NCBI RefSeq assembly: GCF_001613265.1
Contig: NZ_BDCA01000002.1
Location: forward strand, 62,001 to 126,000
Direction of reading: 5' to 3'
From: Nocardia vermiculata NBRC 100427
GTDB lineage: Bacteria > Actinomycetota > Actinomycetes > Mycobacteriales > Mycobacteriaceae
DNA length: 64,000 nt
The notes below the pieces were generated by a model. The model did no database searches and had not been told where the DNA came from. It was given only the letters and a program-made list of their open reading frames with translations. Below, in pieces: positions 36,814 to 46,031 of the stretch. The translations under genes were made by a program, and so were the position numbers. Position 1 is the stretch's first letter. Each line of letters begins with the position of its first letter.

Positions 36814-38037
36814 GTGACGTCGACCGTTCCGCTGCGCCATCCGGCCTCGCCCCGGTCGGTTCCGGGTCCCGGGCTGGGGTCGCTCGCACGCATGCTGGGC
36901 GTGGGCAAGCCCACCGCCGAACAGTTCCGCGAGCTGGGCGAAGCGCTGACCGTCGGAGACCGGCCGATGGACGATCTGGTGGAGTGGATGTACCAGGAGG
37001 GCATGTCCAGCACGCGCCCACTGTTCGAACGTGCGGTGCGCGACGGCATCGCCACGGTCCCGGAGGCACCGCGGCAGTTACGCGAATTCTTCGAGTACAT
37101 CGAGGATGTGCCCGACTGGGTGGACTGGGACAGAATCCGCCGGGCCGAACGCATTTCGGCGCTGGGCGGGCGCGACGGACTGTACGTCGCCCGCGATATG
37201 TCGTTCCTCGGCGGATATCTGGCCTCCGGCTTCAACAAGACACTGATCCGAACCGGCGCGCTGGAGAAGGGCCCCGCCAAGCGTTTCGCCGAAACCACCC
37301 AGTGGGCAATGGATGTCACCGGCCCGGGCGGTATGGCGCCCGGCGGTGTCGGCTATCGCTCGACCCTGCACGTCCGCCTCATCCACTCCCTGGTGCGTCG
37401 GCACATCACCGCGATGCCGGACTGGCGCGGTGCGGAATGGGGGCTGCCCATCAATCAGACCGATATGGCCGCCACCATGGTCGGCGCACTGATCGCCCCG
37501 ATGATCGGCGCCCTCGGTCTCGGTAATCTGGTCACCCCGCGCGAAGCCGAGGACTTCGCGCATTTCACCCGCTACGTCGGCTGGGTGATGGGCGTAGAGG
37601 AACGCTTCCTGCCCAAGGACTTCCGCGACAGCGTCCGCATTCTCTACCACACGATGACCGCCATCACGAACCCGGACGAGACGAGCCGGCAGCTGGCGAT
37701 CCCGATGCGCGACGAACCACTCGGCTGGTACTTCGACCGCTTCCCCACCCTGCGCCGTCACATCGCGCGCTCCCAGCATCTGTCCATCGCGACGATGTTC
37801 CTCGGCCCCGCCGCCATGAAGAAGCTCGGTCTGCCCGCCTACACGGTGCCTTGGTACCCGATGACCCGCATCCCGGTCAACGTGGTCCGCTCCTGCTGGG
37901 CCCGCCTGGTCCCCGGCCAATTCGACCGCGCCGCGGCGAAGGGACGTGCCGGTCAGGAAGCTTTCATCCGCACCCTGGCCGGACCGCAGGCGGCGGTCAT
38001 CGGCGAATCCGCGGAGCACATCTCGCACGCCGCCTGA
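36814..38037 (+). CDS. oxygenase MpaB family protein (DUF2236)
   Basis: A 407-aa protein of the MpaB/rubber-oxygenase-like DUF2236 family, whose characterised members are heme-dependent oxygenases. Recognisable stretches are FGRGIH-independent family text such as SFLGGYLASGFNKTLIRTGA, STLHVRLIHSLVRRHI with a likely heme-contacting His/Arg, and FTRYVGWVMGVEERFLP. Start GTG 36814 has GAAGGAGG just upstream. It is monocistronic, with the palindrome above in its promoter. Substrate unknown. Confidence 0.85.
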   Translation: MTSTVPLRHPASPRSVPGPGLGSLARMLGVGKPTAEQFRELGEALTVGDRPMDDLVEWMYQEGMSSTRPLFERAVRDGIATVPEAPRQLREFFEYIEDVPDWVDWDRIRRAERISALGGRDGLYVARDMSFLGGYLASGFNKTLIRTGALEKGPAKRFAETTQWAMDVTGPGGMAPGGVGYRSTLHVRLIHSLVRRHITAMPDWRGAEWGLPINQTDMAATMVGALIAPMIGALGLGNLVTPREAEDFAHFTRYVGWVMGVEERFLPKDFRDSVRILYHTMTAITNPDETSRQLAIPMRDEPLGWYFDRFPTLRRHIARSQHLSIATMFLGPAAMKKLGLPAYTVPWYPMTRIPVNVVRSCWARLVPGQFDRAAAKGRAGQEAFIRTLAGPQAAVIGESAEHISHAA

Positions 38038-38054
38038 GCACCCGGGTCTCGGCC

Positions 38055-38597
38055 TTACTCGAGCCGCTTCTCGAACATCAACAGGGTGACCTCCTCGCCC
38101 GACGGCGCCGACCCCGTGGCGGCGCTGCCGCGCTGGTGAAATCCGGCCTGCTCGAGTACCCGGACCGATGCGGAATTCGCGGGAGATGTGCGAGCCTCGA
38201 CAACGGCGCAGCCGGCAGAAGTCGCCAACTGTTCGGCAGCCTGCACAGCTTTGCGCGCCGCACCGCGGCCACGCGCCGCCGGACTCAGCCAGAACCCCAC
38301 CTCGAGGCGATCGGCGCGGATGTCGAAAAGGACCACACTGCCGAGGAAGGCATCCGATTCGGCGTCGGCGATCGCGAGCACCGCGAGCGAACCGTCCGCC
38401 AGCCCGGCCGCGATCACGCCGTCGATCTGCGCACGTACGACGTCGGCCGTGTATTCCGTCAGCGGCAGATGTCCGAACCTGCGCACCAGATCGTCGTCGG
38501 TGCCGTGGGCGAACGGCTCCGCGTCCGCATGGTTCAGCTTCCGCACCACGATATCGCCCACCCGGACCGGCAACCGATCAGCCAGCACAGTATTCAC
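38055..38597 (-). CDS. GNAT family N-acetyltransferase
   Basis: A 180-aa acetyltransferase. The family core is LEVGFWLSPAARGRGAARKAV (acetyl-CoA loop RGRGAA) followed by ARTSPANSASVRVLEQAGF. N-terminal text VVRKLNHADAEPF is typical. Start GTG 38597. It converges on the MpaB-type gene with 17 bp between stops. Substrate not deducible. Confidence 0.88.
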   Translation of the reverse strand: MNTVLADRLPVRVGDIVVRKLNHADAEPFAHGTDDDLVRRFGHLPLTEYTADVVRAQIDGVIAAGLADGSLAVLAIADAESDAFLGSVVLFDIRADRLEVGFWLSPAARGRGAARKAVQAAEQLATSAGCAVVEARTSPANSASVRVLEQAGFHQRGSAATGSAPSGEEVTLLMFEKRLE

Positions 38598-38702
38598 ACC
38601 TTTCCGTTACACCGCTACGGCCCCGCCGCGTTCGCCGCCGAGGATCACTACCGTTGTACCGCAACACACCCGGACGCGGCCGCCGCCCGATATCGACGAG
38701 GC

Positions 38703-39302
38703 TCAGCGGCCGGCCGGTAACGCCGGTGCCACCCAGGTGCTCAGATAGGTGCGGAGTTCGGTGCCACTGCGCGGTGGACGCCCGGGATCGATGACGAACG
38801 ATTGCACCATGCGCAGCATGTGTTCGACCAGTTCGTCGAGTCCCGCATCGGTGAGCCCCGCCGCGGACCAGTCGACCGAAAAGCGTTGCAGGATGGTGCG
38901 ACCGAAGGACAATGCGGTATCGGAGGTGACGCCCGCGGAGAATGCGCTCGCGCGACCGGGGGTGAGCAGCAGGTTGAGATATTTCTCGTGCGGCAGGCGC
39001 TCGAGGGTATAGGCAATGCCCTCGACCACCGCGGTCGCCGGATCCCGGATGCCGCTCAGCCGCTCCGACAGCACCTCGAGAAATTGCCCGGTGTGCGCGA
39101 TAGCGGTACTGGTCAGCAGTGTTTCGGCGGTGGGAAAGTAGCGGTAGACCGTCTGGCGGGTGACACCGAGCTCACGCGCGACCTCGGCAATGGTGACCTC
39201 GGCGCCCGATCGATCGATCGCCACGCGCGCGGCTTCCAGGATCCGCGCGACCGCTTCCTCGTCGTCGGCCGGCGCAGCCCCCGACCATCCATGCGTGCGC
39301 AC
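38703..39302 (-). CDS. TetR/AcrR family transcriptional regulator
   Basis: A 199-aa regulator starting at GTG 39302, with GGAGGG just upstream. The helix-turn-helix is EVARELGVTRQTVYRYFPTAETLL. It is divergent from the nitroreductase gene, with a palindrome in the 128-bp gap that is probably its operator. A longer in-frame extension to 39446 would run through that operator and is rejected. Confidence 0.9.
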   Translation of the reverse strand: MRTHGWSGAAPADDEEAVARILEAARVAIDRSGAEVTIAEVARELGVTRQTVYRYFPTAETLLTSTAIAHTGQFLEVLSERLSGIRDPATAVVEGIAYTLERLPHEKYLNLLLTPGRASAFSAGVTSDTALSFGRTILQRFSVDWSAAGLTDAGLDELVEHMLRMVQSFVIDPGRPPRSGTELRTYLSTWVAPALPAGR

Positions 39303-39371
39303 GGCACCCTCCGTCCCGGCCCGGAGCACGGGCCCGCCGTATCGACCCGTGAGAAATACGGTTCCACCCTT

Positions 39372-39401
39372 GACCATACATATGGTCGAAGCTGTATGGT
39401 C
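39372..39401. promoter_or_regulatory. palindromic operator between tetR and the nitroreductase gene
   Basis: GACCATACATATGGTC at 39372-39387 has perfect 7-bp arms GACCATA/TATGGTC around two bases. A third half-site TATGGTC follows at 39395-39401. Position between divergent genes and dyad symmetry fit autoregulation and control of the nitroreductase by the adjacent TetR. Confidence 0.7.
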
Positions 39402-39430
39402 GGCGGACGTACGCCGGAGAGAAGGACACC

Positions 39431-39919
39431 ATGGCCGCCACCACACCGCCGCGCCCGAAACAGCTCGATTCGCCGATGCTGCCGAAGATCTTCAAAATCA
39501 TGGGCAAGACCCAGGTCTGGGTCTATCAGCGCACCGGTGGCCGGATCGGTGGCAAGTGGCGCGTCGGCGCCGGCTTCCGTAAGCCGGTCCCGACCCTGTT
39601 GCTCGAACACCGGGGCCGGAAATCGGGCACCACCTACATCACACCGCTGCTGTACATCACCGACGGCGCCGACACCGTCATCGTCGCCTCCCAGGGCGGG
39701 CTGGCCAAACATCCGCAGTGGTACCACAATCTGCGCGCCCACCCCGACGCCACGATCCAGATCGGCCGCGACCGGCACCCGGTGCGCGCGGTGATCGCCG
39801 ACGCCCCACAACGCGCCCGGCTCTGGCCGCACCTGGTCGACGCCTACGCCGACTTCGACACCTACCAGACCTGGGCGGGCGACCGCGAAATCCCGGTGGT
39901 GGTCCTGCAGCCCCGCTGA
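39431..39919 (+). CDS. deazaflavin (F420)-dependent nitroreductase family protein (DDN-like)
   Basis: A 162-aa split-barrel protein of the Ddn/nitroreductase family, which uses reduced F420 to reduce quinones or nitro compounds. Signature text: LLLEHRGRKSGTTYITPLLY, VIVASQGGLAKHPQWYHNL and HPDATIQIG. Start ATG 39431. The FO synthase gene in this window (2829-5447) provides the cofactor route. Confidence 0.9.
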   Translation: MAATTPPRPKQLDSPMLPKIFKIMGKTQVWVYQRTGGRIGGKWRVGAGFRKPVPTLLLEHRGRKSGTTYITPLLYITDGADTVIVASQGGLAKHPQWYHNLRAHPDATIQIGRDRHPVRAVIADAPQRARLWPHLVDAYADFDTYQTWAGDREIPVVVLQPR

Positions 39920-39974
39920 TCCGGTGTCCCCGGCGACCGTGCCGGCATGCGGAATCACGCGGATTCGGATTCGG

Positions 39975-40895
39975 TCAGTGCGATTGGAGGCCGCGTGTTT
40001 CGTGTGCGAAGGGGGGGTCGGCACCCGCGCGGGCGCAGGTGAGCGCGGCGGCGCGGGCTGCGAAGCCGAGCACCTGCCGCCAGTGGTCCTCGGACATTCC
40101 CGTCAGTGCCTGCGCCGACAGCAGATCGAGCTCGGAAAGTGCGTGCAGCAGAGCGGCATTGACGGTATCGCCGGCGCCGATGGTGTCGATCACGGCGACG
40201 GCCTCGCCGGGCACCGAATAGTCACCCTCGCGGGTGTGCACGGTCAGTCCCGCCGCGCCGCGCGTCACCACCACGGCGGCCGGTCCCGCACTCGACCGGA
40301 CCGCCGGATCGAATCCGAGCCACTGCGCGTCCTCCTCGCTGAGCTTGAGCAACGACACCGAGCCCAGCATGCGATCGAAGCGAGCCCGATAGGCGTCCGG
40401 GTCCTCGATGAGGCCGGCACGAATATTGGGGTCGAGGGCGATGAAACGACCGGCCCGCGCTTCCCGGTACATCAACTCCTCGTAGGCGCCGGCGCCGGGC
40501 TCGAGAACCAGTGAGCAGGTACCGAACGAGACCGCCCGGGTCTCGGCCGGTAGTGGGCCCGGCAGGGTGAACAACCGGTCGGCGGTGCCCTGACAGTAGA
40601 AGGTGTACGCGGCGGAGCCGTCGGCATCGACGGCCGCGAGTGCCAGGGTGGTCGGCTCCGGGCCACGCTGCACCAGGCCCAGGTCCACGTTGTCCGCGCG
40701 CAGCCGGTCGGCCAGCAGCGTGCCGAAGGGGTCCGAGGAGATCCGGGAGCAGAAACCGACCGCGGACCCGAGGCGGGCGAGTGCACGAGCGGTGTTGTAC
40801 GGCCCTCCCCCACATGCGGGAACCAATGGCGCACAAGTATCTCCGGCGGCCTGCGGTACCAGGTCGATCAGTGCCTCACCGGCGACGACGATCAT
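39975..40895 (-). CDS. PfkB family carbohydrate kinase (fructokinase-like)
   Basis: A 306-aa ribokinase-family sugar kinase. GGGPYNTARALARLG is the N-terminal substrate motif and DTIGAGDTVNAAL the C-terminal signature with catalytic Asp243. FIALDPNIR is typical of fructokinases. ATG 40895 overlaps the stop of the upstream dehydrogenase gene (ATGA). Last gene of the LacI-type operon. Fructose, formed by oxidation of a polyol by the preceding dehydrogenase, is a plausible substrate (inference). Confidence 0.9.
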   Translation of the reverse strand: MIVVAGEALIDLVPQAAGDTCAPLVPACGGGPYNTARALARLGSAVGFCSRISSDPFGTLLADRLRADNVDLGLVQRGPEPTTLALAAVDADGSAAYTFYCQGTADRLFTLPGPLPAETRAVSFGTCSLVLEPGAGAYEELMYREARAGRFIALDPNIRAGLIEDPDAYRARFDRMLGSVSLLKLSEEDAQWLGFDPAVRSSAGPAAVVVTRGAAGLTVHTREGDYSVPGEAVAVIDTIGAGDTVNAALLHALSELDLLSAQALTGMSEDHWRQVLGFAARAAALTCARAGADPPFAHETRGLQSH

Positions 40896-41923
40896 GGCGC
40901 CACAGTAACGAGCACCTTGACGTGCTCGGGTCGCAGTGCCGCGGCGAAGGCCTGGTCCGCCTGGTCGAGCGGGTAGGTGGCGGTGATGATCGCCTCGGCG
41001 TCGATCGCACCCGCGGTGATCAGGTCGAAGGCCACCCGATAGTCGTCGGCGGTGTACATCAGGGTGCCTTCGATCCGGATTTCCCGGTCCTGCACCAGGT
41101 CCAGCCGGATCGGTGTGGCACCGGGCGCTCCGACGCCGACCACGATGATGTGGCCGCCCTTGGTCACCAGCTCGACGGCCTGCGCCATGGACTGTTCGCG
41201 GGACACACAGTCGAAGACCACATCGGCCGGACCGCCCAGTACCTCCCGGGCCCGGTCGGCCAGATCCGGCGCGTCGGCGGGCAGGGCGTCGTCGGCGCCG
41301 AGCCGCACGGCCCGCTCCCGTTTACCGTCGAGCAGGTCGGTCACCACGATCCGGGCGGCACCGGCGTGCCGGGCCGCGGCCAGGACGAGCAGCCCGATGG
41401 GCCCGGCACCCAGCACGGCGACCGTCTTGCCGGTGAGATCACCGGCCTTGCCGACCGCGTGCACCGGGGTGGCGAGCGGCTCGACCAGGGCGGCCTGCCG
41501 GTCGGTCATGGCTGCCGGCACCCGGTGTACGCGATCGGCGCGGATCGTGCAGAGTTCGGCCATTCCGCCGGGTGTCTGGCAGCCGAAAACTTCCAGCTCA
41601 CGGCAGATGTTGTAGCGGCCGGAACGACACTGGGCGCAACGACCGCAGTACAGGTTGGGCTCGACGACTACGCGGGTCCCCGCGGTGAAATCCCCAGCCC
41701 CGGCCCCGGCGGCGACCACCACACCGACCACTTCGTGTCCGGGCCGGTAGGGCAGCTCGATGAAAGGATGGTGCCCGAGAGCGGCATGGGTGTCGGAGCC
41801 ACAGATGCCGACGACGGTGCTGCGGATGAGCAGTTCGTCGTGGCCGGGTTCTGGCGCGGGGACCTGCTCGACGGTGATGTCGTCGATGGATCGGACGAGC
41901 ACGCGGCGATTCGGCTGGGACAT
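40892..41923 (-). CDS. zinc-dependent alcohol dehydrogenase, polyol type
   Basis: A 343-aa medium-chain dehydrogenase. Catalytic zinc ligands are Cys41 (GICGSDTH) and His63-Glu64 (RPGHEVVG); the structural zinc lobe has Cys93, 96, 99 and 107 (CGRCAQCRSGRYNIC). The Rossmann motif is VLGAGPIGLL. The pattern resembles sorbitol/threonine dehydrogenases. It lies between an MFS symporter and a sugar kinase in the operon, which suggests a sugar-alcohol substrate. Confidence 0.92.
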   Translation of the reverse strand: MSQPNRRVLVRSIDDITVEQVPAPEPGHDELLIRSTVVGICGSDTHAALGHHPFIELPYRPGHEVVGVVVAAGAGAGDFTAGTRVVVEPNLYCGRCAQCRSGRYNICRELEVFGCQTPGGMAELCTIRADRVHRVPAAMTDRQAALVEPLATPVHAVGKAGDLTGKTVAVLGAGPIGLLVLAAARHAGAARIVVTDLLDGKRERAVRLGADDALPADAPDLADRAREVLGGPADVVFDCVSREQSMAQAVELVTKGGHIIVVGVGAPGATPIRLDLVQDREIRIEGTLMYTADDYRVAFDLITAGAIDAEAIITATYPLDQADQAFAAALRPEHVKVLVTVAP

Positions 41924-41960
41924 GGTCGGGATCTTTCGTTCGGTATGGCGGTGTGCGGAA

Positions 41961-43325
41961 CTACGGTCGCGGTGCGGTTTCGCGGATCGAGGTGATCACC
42001 ACGCCCAGGGTTATCGCGGACAGCAGCATCACGTAGAACGCGGGAGCTAGCCGGCTGCCGGTGCTGGAGACCAGCCAGGTTGCGACATATGGCACCGATC
42101 CACCGAAGGCCGCCACCACCAGGTTGTACGGAATGGCCATGGCGCCGCTGCGGATGCGCGCGGGGAACTGCTCGGCCATCGCCGCACTCAACGCGCCGTC
42201 GAACACCGCGATCAGCAGGCCGAGGATCAGCATGGCCAGGATCGCCAGCGCGACACTGCCGCGCGACATCAGATAGAACGCGGGCCAGGCGAACACCACG
42301 AATCCGGCGGCACCCGCCACCAACATCGGTTTGCGGCCGACCCGGTCCGAGACCGCTCCCATGATCGGTACCGCGATCGCGGTCGCGCCGATGGTCACGG
42401 TCGTGGTCGCGAACGCCTGGGAGGTACTGAATCCGAGGTCACCGCTGAGGAAGCTGGGCAGGAATGACACCAGCGCCCAGTGCGCGATCGCCTTGAGCAG
42501 CAACACACCACACAGCACCAGCATCGCCTTGTATCCGGTGCGGAACGCCTCCTTCGTCGGAGATTCGGCGACCTGCCCCTCGGCCTCGAGTTCACGGAAC
42601 GCCGGGGAATCCTCCAGCTTCATCCGGATGTAGAGCCCGACCAGTCCGAGCGGCAGCGCGATCAGGAACGGGATCCGCCAGCCCCAGCCGGTCATCGCAT
42701 CCTGGCCGAGCACCGTGATCAGCGCGAGGGCGAGCGCGGAACCGACCACGGTCGCCACGAAACCGATGCCGTCCATCCAACTCGTCATGAATCCCCGGCG
42801 GGTGCGCGGCGAGTACTCGAACAACAATGCCACCGCATTCGAGGTCTCACCGCCGGCGCCGAAGCCCTGCACCATCCGGGCGACCACCAGCAGCACCGGC
42901 GCGAGGATGCCCACACTGTCGTAGGTGGGCAGTACTCCCATCGCGAAGGTCGACCCCGAGGTCAACAACACGACGATGGCCAGGGTGCGCTGCCGGCCGA
43001 TGCGGTCGCCGAGCGGTCCGAAGAACAGGCCGCCCAGGGGCCGCAGCACGAATCCGATCGCGGAGACAGCGAAGGTGGACAGCAGCGCGGCCGTCGGATT
43101 GCCGGACACGAAGAAGTTCGCGGCCAGGAAGGTAGCCAGCAGCCCGTAGATCCCGACGTCGTACCACTCGATGAAATGACCGATTCCGGCCGCGACGAGC
43201 ACCTTGCGGGCCTGCGGGGAAATTTTCCGACTCTCGGCAGCTGGATCACCTGAGCGGCCCGCCGCTGTATCACCCGAGCGGCCCGCCGCTGTCTCGCCGT
43301 GCACTGTGTTCTCCCGAGGTCTCAT
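41961..43325 (-). CDS. MFS transporter, metabolite:H+ symporter (MHS) type
   Basis: A 454-aa transporter with twelve predicted helices. FIEWYDVGIYG near the first helix, RPLGGLFFGPLGDRIGRQRTL in loop 2-3 and the mid-protein ARMVQGFGAGGETSNAV are MHS hallmarks (proline/betaine, shikimate, alpha-ketoglutarate families). The N-terminal leader contains a short repeat (AAGRSGDTAAGRSGDPAA). ATG 43325 overlaps the FAD oxidoreductase stop. It likely imports the operon's substrate. Confidence 0.92.
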   Translation of the reverse strand: MRPRENTVHGETAAGRSGDTAAGRSGDPAAESRKISPQARKVLVAAGIGHFIEWYDVGIYGLLATFLAANFFVSGNPTAALLSTFAVSAIGFVLRPLGGLFFGPLGDRIGRQRTLAIVVLLTSGSTFAMGVLPTYDSVGILAPVLLVVARMVQGFGAGGETSNAVALLFEYSPRTRRGFMTSWMDGIGFVATVVGSALALALITVLGQDAMTGWGWRIPFLIALPLGLVGLYIRMKLEDSPAFRELEAEGQVAESPTKEAFRTGYKAMLVLCGVLLLKAIAHWALVSFLPSFLSGDLGFSTSQAFATTTVTIGATAIAVPIMGAVSDRVGRKPMLVAGAAGFVVFAWPAFYLMSRGSVALAILAMLILGLLIAVFDGALSAAMAEQFPARIRSGAMAIPYNLVVAAFGGSVPYVATWLVSSTGSRLAPAFYVMLLSAITLGVVITSIRETAPRP

Positions 43326-44713
43326 CGCACCGGCGACGTCACGCGGCCGCCCTGTTCCTGGATCGCGGCCCGGATCTTGGCGCCGTCGAGCTGCCGTGGC
43401 CGTTGCCCGCTCGCCGCCGCGAGCGCCGCCGCCACGCCCGCGGCCTGCCCGGTGGCGGCACAGGTGGCCCCCACGCGCGCGGACCCGAGCGCCTCGCGAT
43501 CGACCGAGATGCAGCGGCCGGCGGCGAGCAGCCCGTCGGTGTGCTGCGGCAGCAGACTGCGATACGGAATCTCGTACGGCAGTGGCACATACATCGCGTG
43601 CACACCGACATCTCCGGCCTGATGGACGTCGATCGGCCAGCAGCCGACCGCGATTCCGTCGTCGAACCGGGCGGTGTTGCGGACATCGTCGCCGGTCAAG
43701 GTATACGCACCCAGCAGGCGACGGGTCTCGCGCACCCCGATCTGGGTGCTCGTCTGCAGCAGCCGCCCGTCCGCGAAAGCCGGGCTGTGTTCGCGCAGCG
43801 CATTCAGCAGGACGACCGTGTCCTGACGGCCGGTGATCTCGGCGCGGGTGAGCTCCTCGGCATCGGAGGCATCGCCGACGACGCGGGTGGTGTTGACCCA
43901 CGCGATGTCCTTCTCCATACCGCCGAACCACGGTCCGCCGAACGGGGGTAGTTCACCCCGCGACCGAGCCGCTCGCATCGCCTCCACGTCCAGGTCGATA
44001 TCGCGGCGGGTGGAGGCGTACTGCCCCAGCATCGGTTGCTGCAGCAGCGTCGCCTCGGGGCCGATGGGGATCCGCACCGGTGCGGCATGTTCGCGTTCCG
44101 GGTCCGGCGACACGTACCCCACGCGGAACGGCATGGTCATCGGCTGCAACGTGTTGCCTTTGATCCAGTCGGATCCGGCGCCGGCCACGATATCTCCGTT
44201 ACCGGTGCAGTCGACCGTGACAGCGGCACGGATGGCTCGCCGGCCGTCGACGTTCTCGACGAATATGCCGCGGACGGTGCCGTCCTCGACGATCGGGCGC
44301 GCACCCCAGCTGTGCAGCAGCAGGCCGATCCCCTCGGCCTCGATCATCTCGTCGGCGACCCGCTTCATCACCTCCGGATCCGAATTCAGAACCCAGCCGT
44401 CACCGTCGACGGCACCACCCTGCTGTGCCGCCCGGGCCACCCACTCCGCGGGGACACCTTCGACGCATCGGCGGTAGGGCCGCAGCCACGAGTTGTAACC
44501 GGCGAGGGTGAGGACCATGCCGGCGGTCCACATACCGCCCAGGAATCCGTGCCGTTCGACGAGGAAGGTGCTCGCGCCCGCGCGTGCCGCCGCTACCGCG
44601 GCGCACACTCCGGCCGGGCCACCGCCGACTACCAGGACGTCGACATCGGCCACGACCGGTATGTCGCGAGCCGGTTCGTGCACCGTCACCGGATCCATTC
44701 CCCTCTTCGGCAT
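43322..44713 (-). CDS. FAD-dependent oxidoreductase (PF12831-type)
   Basis: A 463-aa flavoprotein. VLVVGGGPAGVCAAVAAAR is the FAD-binding motif, LVERHGFLGGMWTAGMV follows, DCTGNGDIVAGAG lies in the middle, and LLAAGRCISVDREALGSARV closes the FAD domain. Family members are annotated only generally. Start ATG 44713 is preceded by AAAGGA. It directly follows lacI (13 bp) and overlaps the MFS gene, so it is the first catabolic gene of the operon. Confidence 0.9.
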   Translation of the reverse strand: MPKRGMDPVTVHEPARDIPVVADVDVLVVGGGPAGVCAAVAAARAGASTFLVERHGFLGGMWTAGMVLTLAGYNSWLRPYRRCVEGVPAEWVARAAQQGGAVDGDGWVLNSDPEVMKRVADEMIEAEGIGLLLHSWGARPIVEDGTVRGIFVENVDGRRAIRAAVTVDCTGNGDIVAGAGSDWIKGNTLQPMTMPFRVGYVSPDPEREHAAPVRIPIGPEATLLQQPMLGQYASTRRDIDLDVEAMRAARSRGELPPFGGPWFGGMEKDIAWVNTTRVVGDASDAEELTRAEITGRQDTVVLLNALREHSPAFADGRLLQTSTQIGVRETRRLLGAYTLTGDDVRNTARFDDGIAVGCWPIDVHQAGDVGVHAMYVPLPYEIPYRSLLPQHTDGLLAAGRCISVDREALGSARVGATCAATGQAAGVAAALAAASGQRPRQLDGAKIRAAIQEQGGRVTSPVR

Positions 44714-44726
44714 CGATTGATTCCTT

Positions 44727-45782
44727 TCACTCGTTCCGGTCGTCGCCTCCGGCCGAGGCACGAATCCTCAGCTCGGGCGGGAGATAGCTGGTCACGGTCG
44801 GTGCGGTCGAGCCGTGAATGCGCTCGAACAGCAGGTCCGCGGCGCGGATACCGATCTCGGTGGCCGGTGGACGGACACTGGACAGCGCCGGTTGCAGATA
44901 GGCGGCGAACGGCAGGTCGCCGTGCCCGATCACCGAAACCTGTCCGGGCACATCGATTCCCTGCTCCGACAGGGCGCGATACAGGCCGAGCGCGAAGTAG
45001 TCGCTCCCGGTGAGCACCGCCGCGCCCGGTTCGAGCCTGCTCACCAACTGCTGCGCGCACCGGTAGGCGGCACCGGCATCCCAGGGCAGCACCCGCCGCT
45101 CGTGCGTCGACGGCGGCACCAGCGTGACGGTGTCTTCGTGCACGGGCAGGCCGCGTTCGGCGAGGGCACGGTGGAAGCCGGTGCGCCGATCGGCGGCCGA
45201 GGAGAACGGCACATCCTCTTCGAGCAGGTGGACTGCGGTGGCACCGGCATCCAGCAAATGGGAGACGGCTCGGTAGCTTCCGCGTTCATGGTCGACCCCG
45301 ACGAAGTCGCAGTCGAAGCCCTCCAGCCCACGGTTGACCAGCACGATCGGCACCCCGGCATCGCGCAGCCGCTGCCAATGCTGCGCACCCTGCTGCACCG
45401 GAGTCACCACCGCACCGTCGACGCCCCACCGCAGCAGCGCCTGTGCCGCTTCGCGTTCGGTCTCCAGATCTTCCTCGGTGACCACGAGCAGCAGTGAATA
45501 GCCGGCCGCGCGACACCGTTCCTCGACCGCACTGATCAGCAACGCGTAGAACGGGTTCGCCGGGTGCGTGATGACCATTCCCACGGTCATCGCGGCGCCG
45601 GAGACCAGCGATCGGGCCATCGAGTTCGGCACATAGCCGAGCCGGTCGGCCTCCGCGCGGATGCGTGCTCGCAACTCCGCGCCCACCGAGTCCTTACCCG
45701 CGAGCGCCCTCGACACGGTCTTCACCGAGACTCCGAGAGATTCGGCGATCGTCTTGAGCGTCACGCGCCCGCCAACCGACAT
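44727..45782 (-). CDS. LacI family transcriptional regulator
   Basis: A 351-aa repressor. Residues 8-30 form the LacI helix-turn-helix (TLKTIAESLGVSVKTVSRAL) with the hinge YVPNSMARSLVSG, followed by a periplasmic-binding-protein-like ligand domain ending in the minor-groove-family text VSVIGHGDLPFAAYLQPALS. It heads the operon it presumably controls; palindromes of LacI type lie 27-87 bp upstream of its start. Confidence 0.95.
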   Translation of the reverse strand: MSVGGRVTLKTIAESLGVSVKTVSRALAGKDSVGAELRARIRAEADRLGYVPNSMARSLVSGAAMTVGMVITHPANPFYALLISAVEERCRAAGYSLLLVVTEEDLETEREAAQALLRWGVDGAVVTPVQQGAQHWQRLRDAGVPIVLVNRGLEGFDCDFVGVDHERGSYRAVSHLLDAGATAVHLLEEDVPFSSAADRRTGFHRALAERGLPVHEDTVTLVPPSTHERRVLPWDAGAAYRCAQQLVSRLEPGAAVLTGSDYFALGLYRALSEQGIDVPGQVSVIGHGDLPFAAYLQPALSSVRPPATEIGIRAADLLFERIHGSTAPTVTSYLPPELRIRASAGGDDRNE

Positions 45783-45808
45783 GCTGTGTCCTTCCCTGCA
45801 TCACCATG

Positions 45809-45869
45809 GGTAAACGTTTACCTACTGTAGCGCGTAGACCCTGGGTAAGCGTTGGGGTTAACGATTACC
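45809..45869 (-). promoter_or_regulatory. LacI-family operators upstream of the polyol/sugar operon
   Basis: GGTAAACGTTTACC at 45809-45822 is a perfect 14-bp palindrome with the central CG expected for LacI-family proteins. GGTTAACGATTACC at 45856-45869 is a close second copy, and GGTAAGCGTT at 45844-45853 a half-type site. Spacing of about 47 bp between centres would permit looping. The sites overlap the probable operon promoter. Confidence 0.8.
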
Positions 45870-45945
45870 TTAAGGCGCACCCCGGCCGTCGTCAACGCTG
45901 CATCCACCCCCGATCGACGACCACCTCCAGACCGCCGTCGCCCTG

Positions 45946-45976
45946 TTGACTGAAACTCAGAGTTACGTATACCATT
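45946..45976 (+). promoter_or_regulatory. candidate promoter and TetR site for the drug exporter
   Basis: TTGACT (45946-45951), a 16-bp spacer and TATACC (45968-45973) resemble a -35/-10 pair. The -10 region lies inside GTATACCATT (45967-45976), a 10-bp sequence repeated exactly ahead of the downstream tetR gene (47824-47833). This placement fits repression by that TetR. Confidence 0.55.
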
Positions 45977-46031
45977 CGTTCTACTTCAAGTCAGCGCCCT
46001 GAACAGGCATTTCCCATCACAGGAGGCGACC

